From an uncultured Bacilli bacterium (GTDB taxonomy: Bacteria > Bacillota_I > Bacilli_A > RF39 > UBA660), in contig CANRBD010000006.1 in NCBI GenBank assembly GCA_947628765.1, positions 1 to 19,743 of the forward strand: a DNA stretch of 19,743 nucleotides, given 5' to 3'. A program made the position numbers and the translations under genes. How positions within the stretch are numbered: position 1 is the stretch's first letter; the number at the start of each line of letters is the position of its first letter. The notes below the pieces were generated by a model. The model did no database searches, was not told the DNA's origin, and worked only from the letters and a program-made list of their open reading frames with translations. This document shows, one piece after another, positions 12,661-19,722 of this stretch.

Positions 12661-15000
12661 ATGAAATTAAAATTTAGAGCGGAAACTAAAGACTGGGTCA
12701 TGTTTGGAATATATGCGATTCTTTTATTATATTTTGTCGCTATAGCTGTTCTTAATCTTGCGCAATTTGCCTCAGGTGACATTGATAAACCATTTCATGG
12801 ATTTAACCCTTTTCCAGCTTTCACACCTAGATTTTTACCTATTACTATTGTGTTATATATTGTAGCTTTAGTAGCTAGTGTCCTTAGTGTTTCAGATCGT
12901 TTTTTCGAAACTGAAAAAGGTTTTGGAATTACTATCGGTAGTAAAAAAGCCGATAAAGGTTATTCGCGATGGCTTGATGATAATGAACTTAAACGTGAAA
13001 AAGATATTGAAATGATTAGAATTACGGATGAGGATGCCGATGCTGGTGGGATGCCACTTATCAACGATGGTAGACGAATGTGGGTTGATAATGGCGAGGG
13101 TCATAATATCATCATTGGTTCTACTGGTGCTGGTAAGAGCCAAATTACGATGTTTCCTCTTATCAAATCATTAGCAAAACACAATGAATCAATGATCGTA
13201 ACCGACCCTAAAGGTGAACTTTATGAAGGAACTTCGGAAATGCTTAAAAAAAGAGGCTACAATGTCGTTGTTTTAAATTTCCGTAATCCTCAAAGAGGTA
13301 GTGGTTGGAATCCATTACATTTACCATACCAATATTATAAACAAGGTAATCGTGATAAAGCTAACGAATTAGTTGATGATTTAGCTTTAAATATTTTATA
13401 TAGTCCAGAAGCTCAAAATCAAGATCCCTTTTGGGAAAAAACTTCTGCCGATTATTTTTCTGGTATTTGTTTAGGCTTGTTTGAAGATGCCAAAGAAGAA
13501 GAGATTAACCTAAATAGTGTTAATATTTTTACGACCGTGGGTGAAGAAAAAAGCCGACCAAATTCTGTTTATGTTAATGATTATTTTAATACCAAAGATC
13601 CAACTTCGCCAGCTTACGTTAGTGCTTCATCAACGATAATTGCGCCAACGGATACTAAAGGTAGTATTTTGTCAGTGTTTAAACAAAAATTAAGATTATT
13701 TGCGGCTCGTGAAAACATTTCGGAAATGCTCTCACATAGTGATTTTGAATTTGAAGATATTGGTAGCAAAAAAACAGCCGTATTTATCGTTATTCAAGAT
13801 GAAAAGAAAACTTATCATCCCTTAGTTACTATTTTTGTTAAACAATGCTATGAAGCCTTGGTTGATTATGCGCAAAAATGCGGTGGGAAACTTCCTTACA
13901 GAACCAACTTTTTACTAGATGAGTTTGCCAATATGCCAAAATTAAACGATGTTGAAACAATGGTTTCCGCGGCTCGTAGTAGAAAGATGCGTTTCTTCTT
14001 CGTTATTCAGAACTTTGCTCAGTTAGCTGAAGTGTATGGAAAAAATATTGCTGACACAATTAGAGGTAACTGTACTAATATTATTTATTTAATAAGTACG
14101 GAAATTGCCGCTTTAGAAGAAATCAGTAAAATGTGTGGCGATGTTAAAATTAAAACTGGTAAAGGTGATAAGGAAAAAGAAGAAACAAGACCACTTATTA
14201 CTGTTAGTGATTTACAGAAATTAAAAATGGGAGAAGTTATATTACTTCGTAGTAGGCTTGATCCTTTTAGAACTAAATTAAAATTAGATCACGAGATTGA
14301 TTGGGGTCCTTTATATACCAATGCCCCACGTGGTAATGATGCGGTATATCCAACTAGACAAAAAGAAACTGTTCATATTTTTGACTTAAAAGGTTTCGTT
14401 CAAAAGAAAAATGAAGAAAAAGTTAATGAAATTATCAGTAAAAATATGGGCAAAGGTAATAAAACTATGCCAAATATTCCAGGCATGGGCGCAATGCCAA
14501 ATATTCCTGGAATGGGAGCTATGCCGAATATTCCAGGCATGGGTGGTAAAAGACCACAGATTGATATTGAAGCTTTTGCCAAACGAATTGATGCTAGAAT
14601 AGCGGAATTAGAAGCTGAGGAGAAAGCTGAACAGGAACGATTAGAAAAAGCTAAAGCGCGTAAAAAAAGTCCAACTGTTCAAATTGAACCTTCTAGGGTA
14701 TCAGTAACTATAAAAGATGAACCTAAAGAAGAGCCAAAAAAAGTTAAAGAAGAACCAAAGCCTGTTAAAAAGACAGCTTTACCTAAAGAAAAACCAATTA
14801 AGAAGCCTGAAAAGGTTACACCTAAAAAAGAAACTAAAACAACACCTAAAAAGGTTCATGAAATTAAACAGCGAAATGCCGATTTTGCTTCTAAAGTAAC
14901 ATCTAAAGTTAATAAAAAAGCAGATAACAAGAAACTCGAAGCTGACGATTATGTTACTGATGATCAATTTTTTGACGATTTTTTCTCAGACGATATTTAA
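12661..15000 (+). CDS. VirD4/TraG-type IV coupling ATPase, orphan, with repeat-bearing tail
   Basis: A type IV coupling protein: a membrane-anchored hexameric ATPase that recruits substrates to a secretion or conjugation channel. ATG 12661 follows AAGGAGG (12648-12654) by six bases; ATG 12655 touches the SD. The 779-aa product has two membrane spans (about 15-36 and 57-77), then the FtsK/HerA-like domain with Walker A GSTGAGKS (153-160), VTDPKGELYE (180-189), Walker B FLLDEFANMP (417-426) and the arginine-rich SAARSRKMRFFFVIQNFAQL (436-455). Residues 603-629 are three copies of MPNIPGMGA/G. After that come a Lys/Glu helix, a Pro/Lys-rich linker and an acidic-aromatic end (DDQFFDDFFSDDI). No relaxase, VirB4, VirB6 or other transfer gene is in the window, and neighbours are housekeeping genes. 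Confidence 0.9.
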   Translation: MKLKFRAETKDWVMFGIYAILLLYFVAIAVLNLAQFASGDIDKPFHGFNPFPAFTPRFLPITIVLYIVALVASVLSVSDRFFETEKGFGITIGSKKADKGYSRWLDDNELKREKDIEMIRITDEDADAGGMPLINDGRRMWVDNGEGHNIIIGSTGAGKSQITMFPLIKSLAKHNESMIVTDPKGELYEGTSEMLKKRGYNVVVLNFRNPQRGSGWNPLHLPYQYYKQGNRDKANELVDDLALNILYSPEAQNQDPFWEKTSADYFSGICLGLFEDAKEEEINLNSVNIFTTVGEEKSRPNSVYVNDYFNTKDPTSPAYVSASSTIIAPTDTKGSILSVFKQKLRLFAARENISEMLSHSDFEFEDIGSKKTAVFIVIQDEKKTYHPLVTIFVKQCYEALVDYAQKCGGKLPYRTNFLLDEFANMPKLNDVETMVSAARSRKMRFFFVIQNFAQLAEVYGKNIADTIRGNCTNIIYLISTEIAALEEISKMCGDVKIKTGKGDKEKEETRPLITVSDLQKLKMGEVILLRSRLDPFRTKLKLDHEIDWGPLYTNAPRGNDAVYPTRQKETVHIFDLKGFVQKKNEEKVNEIISKNMGKGNKTMPNIPGMGAMPNIPGMGAMPNIPGMGGKRPQIDIEAFAKRIDARIAELEAEEKAEQERLEKAKARKKSPTVQIEPSRVSVTIKDEPKEEPKKVKEEPKPVKKTALPKEKPIKKPEKVTPKKETKTTPKKVHEIKQRNADFASKVTSKVNKKADNKKLEADDYVTDDQFFDDFFSDDI
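14467..14547 (+). repeat. Three tandem 27-base repeats coding MPNIPGMGA/G
   Basis: Copies are 14467-14493, 14494-14520 and 14521-14547, in frame in the coupling ATPase gene. Base differences between copies are synonymous except at the last codon (Ala, Ala, Gly). The encoded repeat is rich in Met, Pro and Gly and recalls the GM-rich tails of SRP protein Ffh. Confidence 0.95.
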
Positions 15001-15007
15001 TCTTAAA

Positions 15008-15037
15008 AAGTTACTACTAATTTGTAGTAATTTTTTT
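15008..15037 (+). terminator. Terminator of the coupling ATPase gene
   Basis: Stem of 10 pairs (15008-15017 with 15024-15033, one G-U), 6-base loop, then T to 15037. Confidence 0.75.
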
Positions 15038-15068
15038 AATAAAAAATAAAAAATTTTTTCTTTCATAC

Positions 15069-15097
15069 TTGCTCAAACAACGTATATATATTATAAT
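15069..15097 (+). promoter_or_regulatory. Promoter of frr
   Basis: TTGCTC (15069-15074), 17 bases and TATAAT (15092-15097). The SD AAAGGAAG lies before the ATG at 15125. Confidence 0.75.
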
Positions 15098-15124
15098 GAT
15101 ATTAAGTAAGAAAGGAAGACGAAC

Positions 15125-15670
15125 ATGGATGAAATTTTAATGGAAGCTGAAAACAAAATGCAATCAGCAATTCAAAATATGGAAAAAAGATTTACAAATG
15201 TTAGAGCCGGACGTGCCAATCCAGCTATTTTAGATGGTATTATGGTATCATATTATGGTACAGATACACCTTTAAAACAATTAGCGACTATTTCGGTGCC
15301 AGAAGCTAGACAGTTAATGATTAAACCTTTTGATAAAAGTTCTATAGGCGATGTTGAAAAGGCTATTTTTGAAGCTAATATTGGTCTTACTCCTAATAAC
15401 CTTGGCGATAGTATTATTTTAAATATTCCCGCACTAACTGAAGAGACTAGGAAAGAATATGTTAAACAAGTAAAACAAATAGCTGAAGATGCTAGAATAG
15501 CTTTGCGTAATGTTAGACAAGATGCTAATAATGATATTAAAAAATTAGAAGACATTACGGAAGATGACAAAAAGGATGCCACTTTAGATATTCAAGATTT
15601 AATTAATACATACAATAAAAAAGTTGATGAACTTTTAAAAAATAAAGAACAAGAATTATTACAAGTATAG
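15125..15670 (+). CDS. frr: Ribosome recycling factor
   Basis: RRF splits post-termination ribosomes together with EF-G. The 181-aa product is near the standard length (185), with the family signature from the start: MQSAIQNMEKRFTNVRAGRANPAILDGI, then YYGTDTPLKQLATISVPEARQLMIKPFD, IGLTPNNLGDSIILNIPALTEETRKE, and the long C-terminal helix region ending near DDKKDATLDIQDLINTYNKKVDEL. In most Bacilli frr follows pyrH and tsf; here it has its own promoter and follows the coupling ATPase gene, so that operon has been broken up. The permease gene begins 12 bases later. Confidence 0.96.
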   Translation: MDEILMEAENKMQSAIQNMEKRFTNVRAGRANPAILDGIMVSYYGTDTPLKQLATISVPEARQLMIKPFDKSSIGDVEKAIFEANIGLTPNNLGDSIILNIPALTEETRKEYVKQVKQIAEDARIALRNVRQDANNDIKKLEDITEDDKKDATLDIQDLINTYNKKVDELLKNKEQELLQV

Positions 15671-15682
15671 GGAGTGATTTAA

Positions 15683-16888
15683 ATGCTTAGGAAAAGATTT
15701 CCAACGGATTTTGACAAGCGCAAAATAAACGAAGTAGCTGATCGTGCCTCACGAGTACTTAATGTAACTTATTTTCTTTTATTAGCGCTTGGCTTATATT
15801 TAATTATTCTGCTTTTTAAAGAAACTAATATTTTAAGTTTTCTATGGACAGTACTTAAAATTGTTGCTCCACTTTTTATTGGTATTTTAATAGCTTGGTT
15901 ATTTGACCCATTTATTAAGTGGTTACAGACAAAAAAAATCAATCGGACTTTAGGGGCAATAATTACATATCTAATTTTATTTGGCGTTGTATTTATCGTT
16001 TTAGCAGCTCTCATACCACTTCTAGCTGATCAAATTACCGAGTTTGCCAAAATTGCTCCTGATGTATTTGATTCCATGAAAGATTGGAGCCTGGGTATAT
16101 TTGATTATTTAAATAATATTAGTAATATCAATGTTGAGGAACTTAAAGCAGAATTCTTTGATCGCTTTAATGAATTTGCCATTGGTGTAAGTAAAGAGTT
16201 ACCAACGACACTATTCAATATTCTCTCAGCTTTCTTCTCAGGGATGGGTACTTTAGTTTTAGGATTAATTATCGGATTTTTCCTTCTTGTTAGTTTTGAT
16301 TCTAAATCTTCTTTAATTAATATTATTCCAAGAAGAATTAGAGAAACTAGTATGGATTTAATCAACAATGTTAATAATTCACTTAGAAAATATGTTGAAG
16401 GGGCTTTAATTGATTGTACGACAATCTTTATTCTAACATCCATTGGCTTATGGCTTGTTGGCTTAAAAGCTCCAGCCTTATTTGGATTCTTCTGTGGACT
16501 TACAAATATTATTCCATATGCCGGTCCATATATTGGAGGAGCACCAGCCGTAATCGTTGGTTTCACTCAAAGTCCAACCATTGGTATTTTAACCATTATC
16601 GTGATTGCCGTTATTCAATTTTTAGAAGGTAATTTCTTACAACCATTTATTATGTCAAAGACGACAAAACTTCATCCAGTTACTATTATGCTTGGATTAC
16701 TTGTATTTGGTTATTTCTTTGGTATAATAGGTATGCTTATTTCGACTCCAGTTATCGCTGTATTTAAAACAATCTTTATGTTCTATGATCAGAAATATGG
16801 CTTGATTAATCGGGAGCCTGAAATATTAGAAGAAGCTGATGCTTCAATTAAAATTCACAAGAAAAAAAGCGTTAAAAAAGAAAAGTAA
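15683..16888 (+). CDS. AI-2E family permease (YrrI/PerM-like)
   Basis: A polytopic membrane protein of 401 aa in the AI-2E/UPF0118 family, whose members export small molecules or ions; substrates differ and none can be assigned here. About eight membrane spans are visible, including the paired N-terminal spans (about 28-50 and 56-80), LGAIITYLILFGVVFIVLAALIPLL, and the C-terminal block NIIPYAGPYIGGAPAVIVGF and HPVTIMLGLLVFGYFFGIIGMLISTPV, the usual signature. The tail is lysine-rich. SD AGGGAGTG precedes ATG 15683. In B. subtilis the homologue yrrI also stands just before alaS. No terminator is seen after it, so the T-box transcript may include this gene or start from an internal promoter (16701-16728). 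Confidence 0.88.
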   Translation: MLRKRFPTDFDKRKINEVADRASRVLNVTYFLLLALGLYLIILLFKETNILSFLWTVLKIVAPLFIGILIAWLFDPFIKWLQTKKINRTLGAIITYLILFGVVFIVLAALIPLLADQITEFAKIAPDVFDSMKDWSLGIFDYLNNISNINVEELKAEFFDRFNEFAIGVSKELPTTLFNILSAFFSGMGTLVLGLIIGFFLLVSFDSKSSLINIIPRRIRETSMDLINNVNNSLRKYVEGALIDCTTIFILTSIGLWLVGLKAPALFGFFCGLTNIIPYAGPYIGGAPAVIVGFTQSPTIGILTIIVIAVIQFLEGNFLQPFIMSKTTKLHPVTIMLGLLVFGYFFGIIGMLISTPVIAVFKTIFMFYDQKYGLINREPEILEEADASIKIHKKKSVKKEK

Positions 16889-17058
16889 GTTAAGGCGTTT
16901 TTATAGAGACTTAGTGGTTGGTGGAAACTAAGAAAACAAATTAATCGAAAGCTCACTTTTAGTGAAGTGCAAACACTTCCGGTAATACCGTTATCTAAAT
17001 TAAGAAAAAAAAGGATGGTACCGTGCTATGCACTCCTTAAGGGACAATCCTTTTTTCT
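16889..17058 (+). promoter_or_regulatory. T-box riboswitch, alanine type
   Basis: An uncharged-tRNA-sensing leader that ends transcription unless tRNA-Ala is uncharged. Stem I distal arm: AGAGA then CTTAGT (16910-16915) with ACTAAG (16927-16932) around GGTTGGTGGAA. A GCT at 16951-16953 is the best specifier, fitting alaS downstream. A stem III-like hairpin is GAAGTG/CACTTC (16964-16979). The antiterminator is canonical: AAGGA (17011-17015) pairs with TCCTT (17034-17038), bulge TGGTACC (17016-17022), upper helix GTGC/GCAC. TGGT in the bulge is complementary to an ACCA tRNA end, so to discriminator A73. The competing terminator is 17007-17016 with 17047-17056. Confidence 0.9.
17007..17058 (+). 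terminator. T-box regulatory terminator
   Basis: AAAAAAGGAT (17007-17016) pairs with ATCCTTTTTT (17047-17056). It uses the AAGGA that the antiterminator needs, so the two structures exclude each other. Confidence 0.75.
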
Positions 17059-17074
17059 ATGGTAGGAGGATATG

Positions 17075-17626
17075 ATGAAAGAAACAAAAATATTTTTAAT
17101 AGCTGGAAAAGCCCGCAGTGGTAAAGATACTGTGGCTGATATTATGAAAAAACATTATGAGAATCAAAATCTAAAAGTTGTTAGGTTAGGTTTTTCTGAA
17201 CCGATAAAAAATTATGCCCAAAAAATTACAGGTTGGGATGGAAATGATGCCACTAAACCTCGCGAACTTTTACAAGTTTTAGGTACAGATATTATTAGAA
17301 ATAAAATTGATAAAAATTTTTTTGTTAACCGCATCTGTGAAGACATAGTTATTTACAAATATTATTTTGATGTTATAATAATATCCGATGTTCGTTATCC
17401 AAACGAATTAGAAGAACCAAAAAAACGCTTTCAAAATATTACGACGATTAAAGTTGAAAGACCAAATTTTGAAAATGAACTTACTGATAAAGAAAAAGCG
17501 CACGCTACTGAAACGGCTTTAGATAATTATAAAGATTATGATTATGTAATTAATAATGATAATGATATAGAAGCGCTAGCACAAAAAGTTGAAAAATTAA
17601 TAAAAGAGGTGGAACATGGACATTAA
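17075..17626 (+). CDS. Deoxynucleoside monophosphate kinase-like P-loop protein
   Basis: A small kinase of 183 aa. AGGAGG (17064-17069) is two bases from ATG 17072 and five from ATG 17075, so the second is chosen. P-loop AGKARSGKDT (10-19), then LGFSEPIKNYAQKITGWDG, RELLQVLGTDIIRNKI, FFVNRI and the DNMK-type IISDVRYPNELE (103-114). This pattern is that of T4 gp1-like dNMP kinases, common in phages and some Bacilli, which phosphorylate dTMP, dGMP or hydroxymethyl-dCMP. Substrate is not readable here, and related dephospho-CoA kinases cannot be wholly excluded. It lies directly after the T-box and overlaps the alaS start by 11 bases, so its expression follows alanyl-tRNA supply. A phage origin is possible. 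Confidence 0.75.
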   Translation: MKETKIFLIAGKARSGKDTVADIMKKHYENQNLKVVRLGFSEPIKNYAQKITGWDGNDATKPRELLQVLGTDIIRNKIDKNFFVNRICEDIVIYKYYFDVIIISDVRYPNELEEPKKRFQNITTIKVERPNFENELTDKEKAHATETALDNYKDYDYVINNDNDIEALAQKVEKLIKEVEHGH

Positions 17627-19373
17627 AGAAACATTTATTAAATTTTTTGAAAATAAAGGTCATAAATATATTCCAAGTAGTGGAGTCATTCCAGAAAATG
17701 ATCCCACAAGTTTATTTACTACTGCTGGTATGCAGCCACTTGTGCCATATTTAATGGGCGCTAAACATCCGGAAGGTAAAAGATTAGTGGATGTTCAGAA
17801 ATGTTTTCGAACTAATGATTTAGATGCGATTGGTGATACAACACATCATACTTTCTTTGAAATGTTAGGTAACTGGTCACTTGGCGATTATTTTAAAGAA
17901 GAATCTATTGCTTATAGTTTAGAACTTTTAACTAAAAAGTTTAATATCCCACTAGAAAAATTGGCCGTGACTGTCTTTAAAGGTGAAGATAATATACCAA
18001 AAGATGAAGAGTCAGCCGAGATTTGGAAAAAGCACGGTATTAGTGAAGATAAAATATGTTATTTAGGTAAAAATGATAATTTCTGGATTGCTGGTAGCAG
18101 TGGTCCTTGTGGTCCAGATACCGAAATTTTCTATTTCCGTAGTAATGATCCAGTACCTTTAAAATATGATCCAAATGATGACCGTTGGGTAGAAATTTGG
18201 AACAATGTTTTTATGCAATATTACATGGATGAAGATGGTAAAGTAACTCCACTGTCACAAAAAAATGTCGATACTGGTATGGGTGTTGAGCGCATTACCG
18301 CAGTTTTAGAAAACAAAGATGATAACTATAAAACATCTATTTGGAAAGATATTATTGAAAAAATCGAAGCTGTGTCTTCAAAATCATATGATGATGAAAA
18401 ATATACTAAAGCTATGCGTATTATTGCTGATCATATTAGAGCTATTGTCATGATTAGTGGTGATGATGCCAAAATAAAACCATCTAATACTGATCAAGGA
18501 TATATCTTAAGAAGATTAATTAGAAGAACCATTAGATATGCGAAAACTTTAGATATTGATATTAATAGTGATTGGGATTTAGATCTAGCTAATATGATTA
18601 TTGATAAATATGAAAAATACTATAGTGAACTTAAACGCAATCGTGAAATTATTTTAGAAGTTTTAGCTACGGAAAAAAAGAAATTTAATCGTACATTAGA
18701 AAAAGGACTAAGAGAATTTAGTAAATTAGTAAATAATTTAGATGGAAACACGATTGATAAAAATATCGCTTTTAAACTTTATGATACATATGGTTTTCCG
18801 ATTGAACTTACTGAAGAACTAGCGCATGAGCAAGACCTAGAAGTTGATATTAAAGGATTTTATGAAAAATTTAAAGAACATCAAGAAAAATCCAGAACCG
18901 CTTCAGCCGGTAAATTTAAAGGTGGCTTAGCTGGTGATGGCGTGATGGAAACTAAATATCACACCGCTACTCATTTACTTAATGCAGCTTTAAAAGAAGT
19001 AGTTAATAAGGAAGTTCATCAAATGGGTAGTAATATTACTGCCGAAAGAATGCGTTTTGACTTTTCTTGCGACCATAAATTAACGGATGAAGAAAAAACT
19101 AAAACCGAAGAGTTAGTTAATAAATGGATTAATGAAGGCATTCCAGTTACTCATGAAATTATGAGTAAAGAAGAAGCTTTAAAATCTGGAGCTGAATGCA
19201 TGTTTATTGAGAAATATCCTGATGAAGTTACCGTATATTCGATTGGCCATATTTCCAAAGAATTATGCGGAGGTCCACATGTTAAAAACACTAGTGAACT
19301 AGGACACTTTAAAATTAAAAAAGAAGAGTCTAGTAGTGCGGGTGTTAGAAGAATAAAAGCAATTTTAGAATAA
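17616..19373 (+). CDS. alaS: Alanyl-tRNA synthetase, short form without C-Ala domain
   Basis: Charges tRNA-Ala and edits Ser/Gly-tRNA. At 585 aa it is far shorter than the usual 870-880. The class II catalytic core is complete: FTTAGMQPLVPYL (34-46), CFRTNDLDAIGDTTHHTFFEMLGNW (63-87), DTGMGVERI (219-227). The linking helical region ends near 430; the editing core follows at once with HTATHLL (His449, His453) and CGGPHV (Cys551, His555), ending SSSAGVRRIKAIL. The beta-barrel with its FYAESGGQ motif that normally stands before the editing core, and the DHHA1/C-Ala domain after it, are absent. The stop is followed directly by a terminator, so it is a natural short form, like those of Patescibacteria and some Firmicutes by recall. 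SD AGAGGTGG precedes ATG 17616. Confidence 0.95.
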   Translation: MDIKETFIKFFENKGHKYIPSSGVIPENDPTSLFTTAGMQPLVPYLMGAKHPEGKRLVDVQKCFRTNDLDAIGDTTHHTFFEMLGNWSLGDYFKEESIAYSLELLTKKFNIPLEKLAVTVFKGEDNIPKDEESAEIWKKHGISEDKICYLGKNDNFWIAGSSGPCGPDTEIFYFRSNDPVPLKYDPNDDRWVEIWNNVFMQYYMDEDGKVTPLSQKNVDTGMGVERITAVLENKDDNYKTSIWKDIIEKIEAVSSKSYDDEKYTKAMRIIADHIRAIVMISGDDAKIKPSNTDQGYILRRLIRRTIRYAKTLDIDINSDWDLDLANMIIDKYEKYYSELKRNREIILEVLATEKKKFNRTLEKGLREFSKLVNNLDGNTIDKNIAFKLYDTYGFPIELTEELAHEQDLEVDIKGFYEKFKEHQEKSRTASAGKFKGGLAGDGVMETKYHTATHLLNAALKEVVNKEVHQMGSNITAERMRFDFSCDHKLTDEEKTKTEELVNKWINEGIPVTHEIMSKEEALKSGAECMFIEKYPDEVTVYSIGHISKELCGGPHVKNTSELGHFKIKKEESSSAGVRRIKAILE

Positions 19374-19404
19374 AAAAAATAGGATAAATGAAATCCTATT
19401 TTTT
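19374..19404. terminator. Bidirectional terminator between alaS and the XRE gene
   Basis: A 12-bp stem (19374-19385 with 19393-19404) around a 7-base loop, A-run on the left and T-run on the right, works on both strands. The XRE stop codon (19398-19396) lies in the stem and the alaS stop is the base before it. Confidence 0.8.
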
Positions 19405-19611
19405 CTTTTCAATAGTAATTTTTATGTTGTGAACTTTAGCAATTTCAAGCAGTGTATTTAAAAATATTCGGTTGCGTCCATTTTCAATACTATTGATACT
19501 GTCACGGCTACGACCTATTGTTTTAGCAAAATCTTTTTGTGATAGTTCTGTCCACTCTCTTATTATTTTCATTATTTCATTAGCTTCATAATTGTTCGCG
19601 ATTATTTTCAT
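19396..19611 (-). CDS. Small XRE-family helix-turn-helix regulator
   Basis: A 71-aa DNA-binding protein with little beyond one Cro/C1-type HTH: WTELSQKDFAKTIGRSRDSINSIENGRNRIFLNTLLEIAKV (20-60), the recognition helix near 35-46 (SRDSINSIENGR). The C-terminus is a short strand, ITIEKKK. ATG 19611 has SD GAGGTGA (about 19622-19616); an in-frame ATG at 19572 starts a second copy of the MKII sequence without an SD. It is transcribed towards alaS and diverges from the gene starting at 19723. Palindromic sites between the two genes suggest it represses both. It could be a phage-type repressor, an antitoxin or an immunity regulator; the partner gene is cut off, so this cannot be decided. Confidence 0.85.
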   Translation of the reverse strand: MKIIANNYEANEIMKIIREWTELSQKDFAKTIGRSRDSINSIENGRNRIFLNTLLEIAKVHNIKITIEKKK

Positions 19612-19624
19612 TATTTCACCTCAT

Positions 19625-19630
19625 ATTATA
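19625..19630 (-). promoter_or_regulatory. -10 of the XRE gene
   Basis: TATAAT on the minus strand, 14 bases before the ATG with the SD between. The -35 is poor (ACATT around 19648-19653). The GTAT-N5-ATAC site at 19633-19645 falls in the spacer. Confidence 0.45.
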
Positions 19631-19632
19631 GT

Positions 19633-19645
19633 GTATCAATAATAC
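19633..19645. promoter_or_regulatory. Operator-like site, GTAT-N5-ATAC
   Basis: A 13-base imperfect palindrome with half-site GTAT/ATAC, lying between -10 and -35 of the XRE promoter. Its right side, AATACTCAA (19641-19649), is repeated exactly at 19675-19683. Centre to centre with the second site is 34 bases. Confidence 0.5.
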
Positions 19646-19660
19646 TCAATGTTTTTACTG

Positions 19661-19685
19661 TTTTGGGTATTGACAATACTCAAAA
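19661..19685. promoter_or_regulatory. Operator-like 25-base palindrome over the -35 of the rightward gene
   Basis: The arms (19661-19672 and 19674-19685) match at 11 of 12 positions around central A19673; the core is GTATTG-A-CAATAC (19667-19679), GTAT-N5-ATAC like the other site. It covers the TTGACA box, so a bound dimer would block RNA polymerase. Confidence 0.6.
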
Positions 19686-19698
19686 AAGAAATTATAAT
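19670..19698 (+). promoter_or_regulatory. Consensus sigma-A promoter of the rightward gene
   Basis: TTGACA (19670-19675), exactly 17 bases and TATAAT (19693-19698), a perfect match to both boxes. The SD AGGAGGT is at 19710-19716. Confidence 0.9.
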
Positions 19699-19722
19699 GA
19701 AAATAACATAGGAGGTAAATAC

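Noticed and set aside
14400..14602. Short frames over the MPNIPGMG repeat region on both strands
   Set aside because: They are alternate readings of the 27-base repeats in the coupling ATPase gene and have no start signals.
12661..15000. Integrative conjugative element
   Set aside because: Only the coupling ATPase is present; no integrase, relaxase, VirB4, att repeats or tRNA target in the window.
15253..16566. Long antisense frames over frr and the permease gene
   Set aside because: They follow the codon bias of the real + strand genes; no SD and no homology seen.
16953..16965. TCACT/AGTGA hairpin read as stem II of the T-box
   Set aside because: It would leave no closing helix under the specifier; pairing of 16881-16886 with 16955-16960 is an alternative. 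The fold here is left open and not listed as a feature.
19374..19404. alaS cut short by a frameshift
   Set aside because: A terminator and the convergent XRE gene follow straight after the stop, and no C-Ala-like coding is seen in other frames, so the short form is natural.
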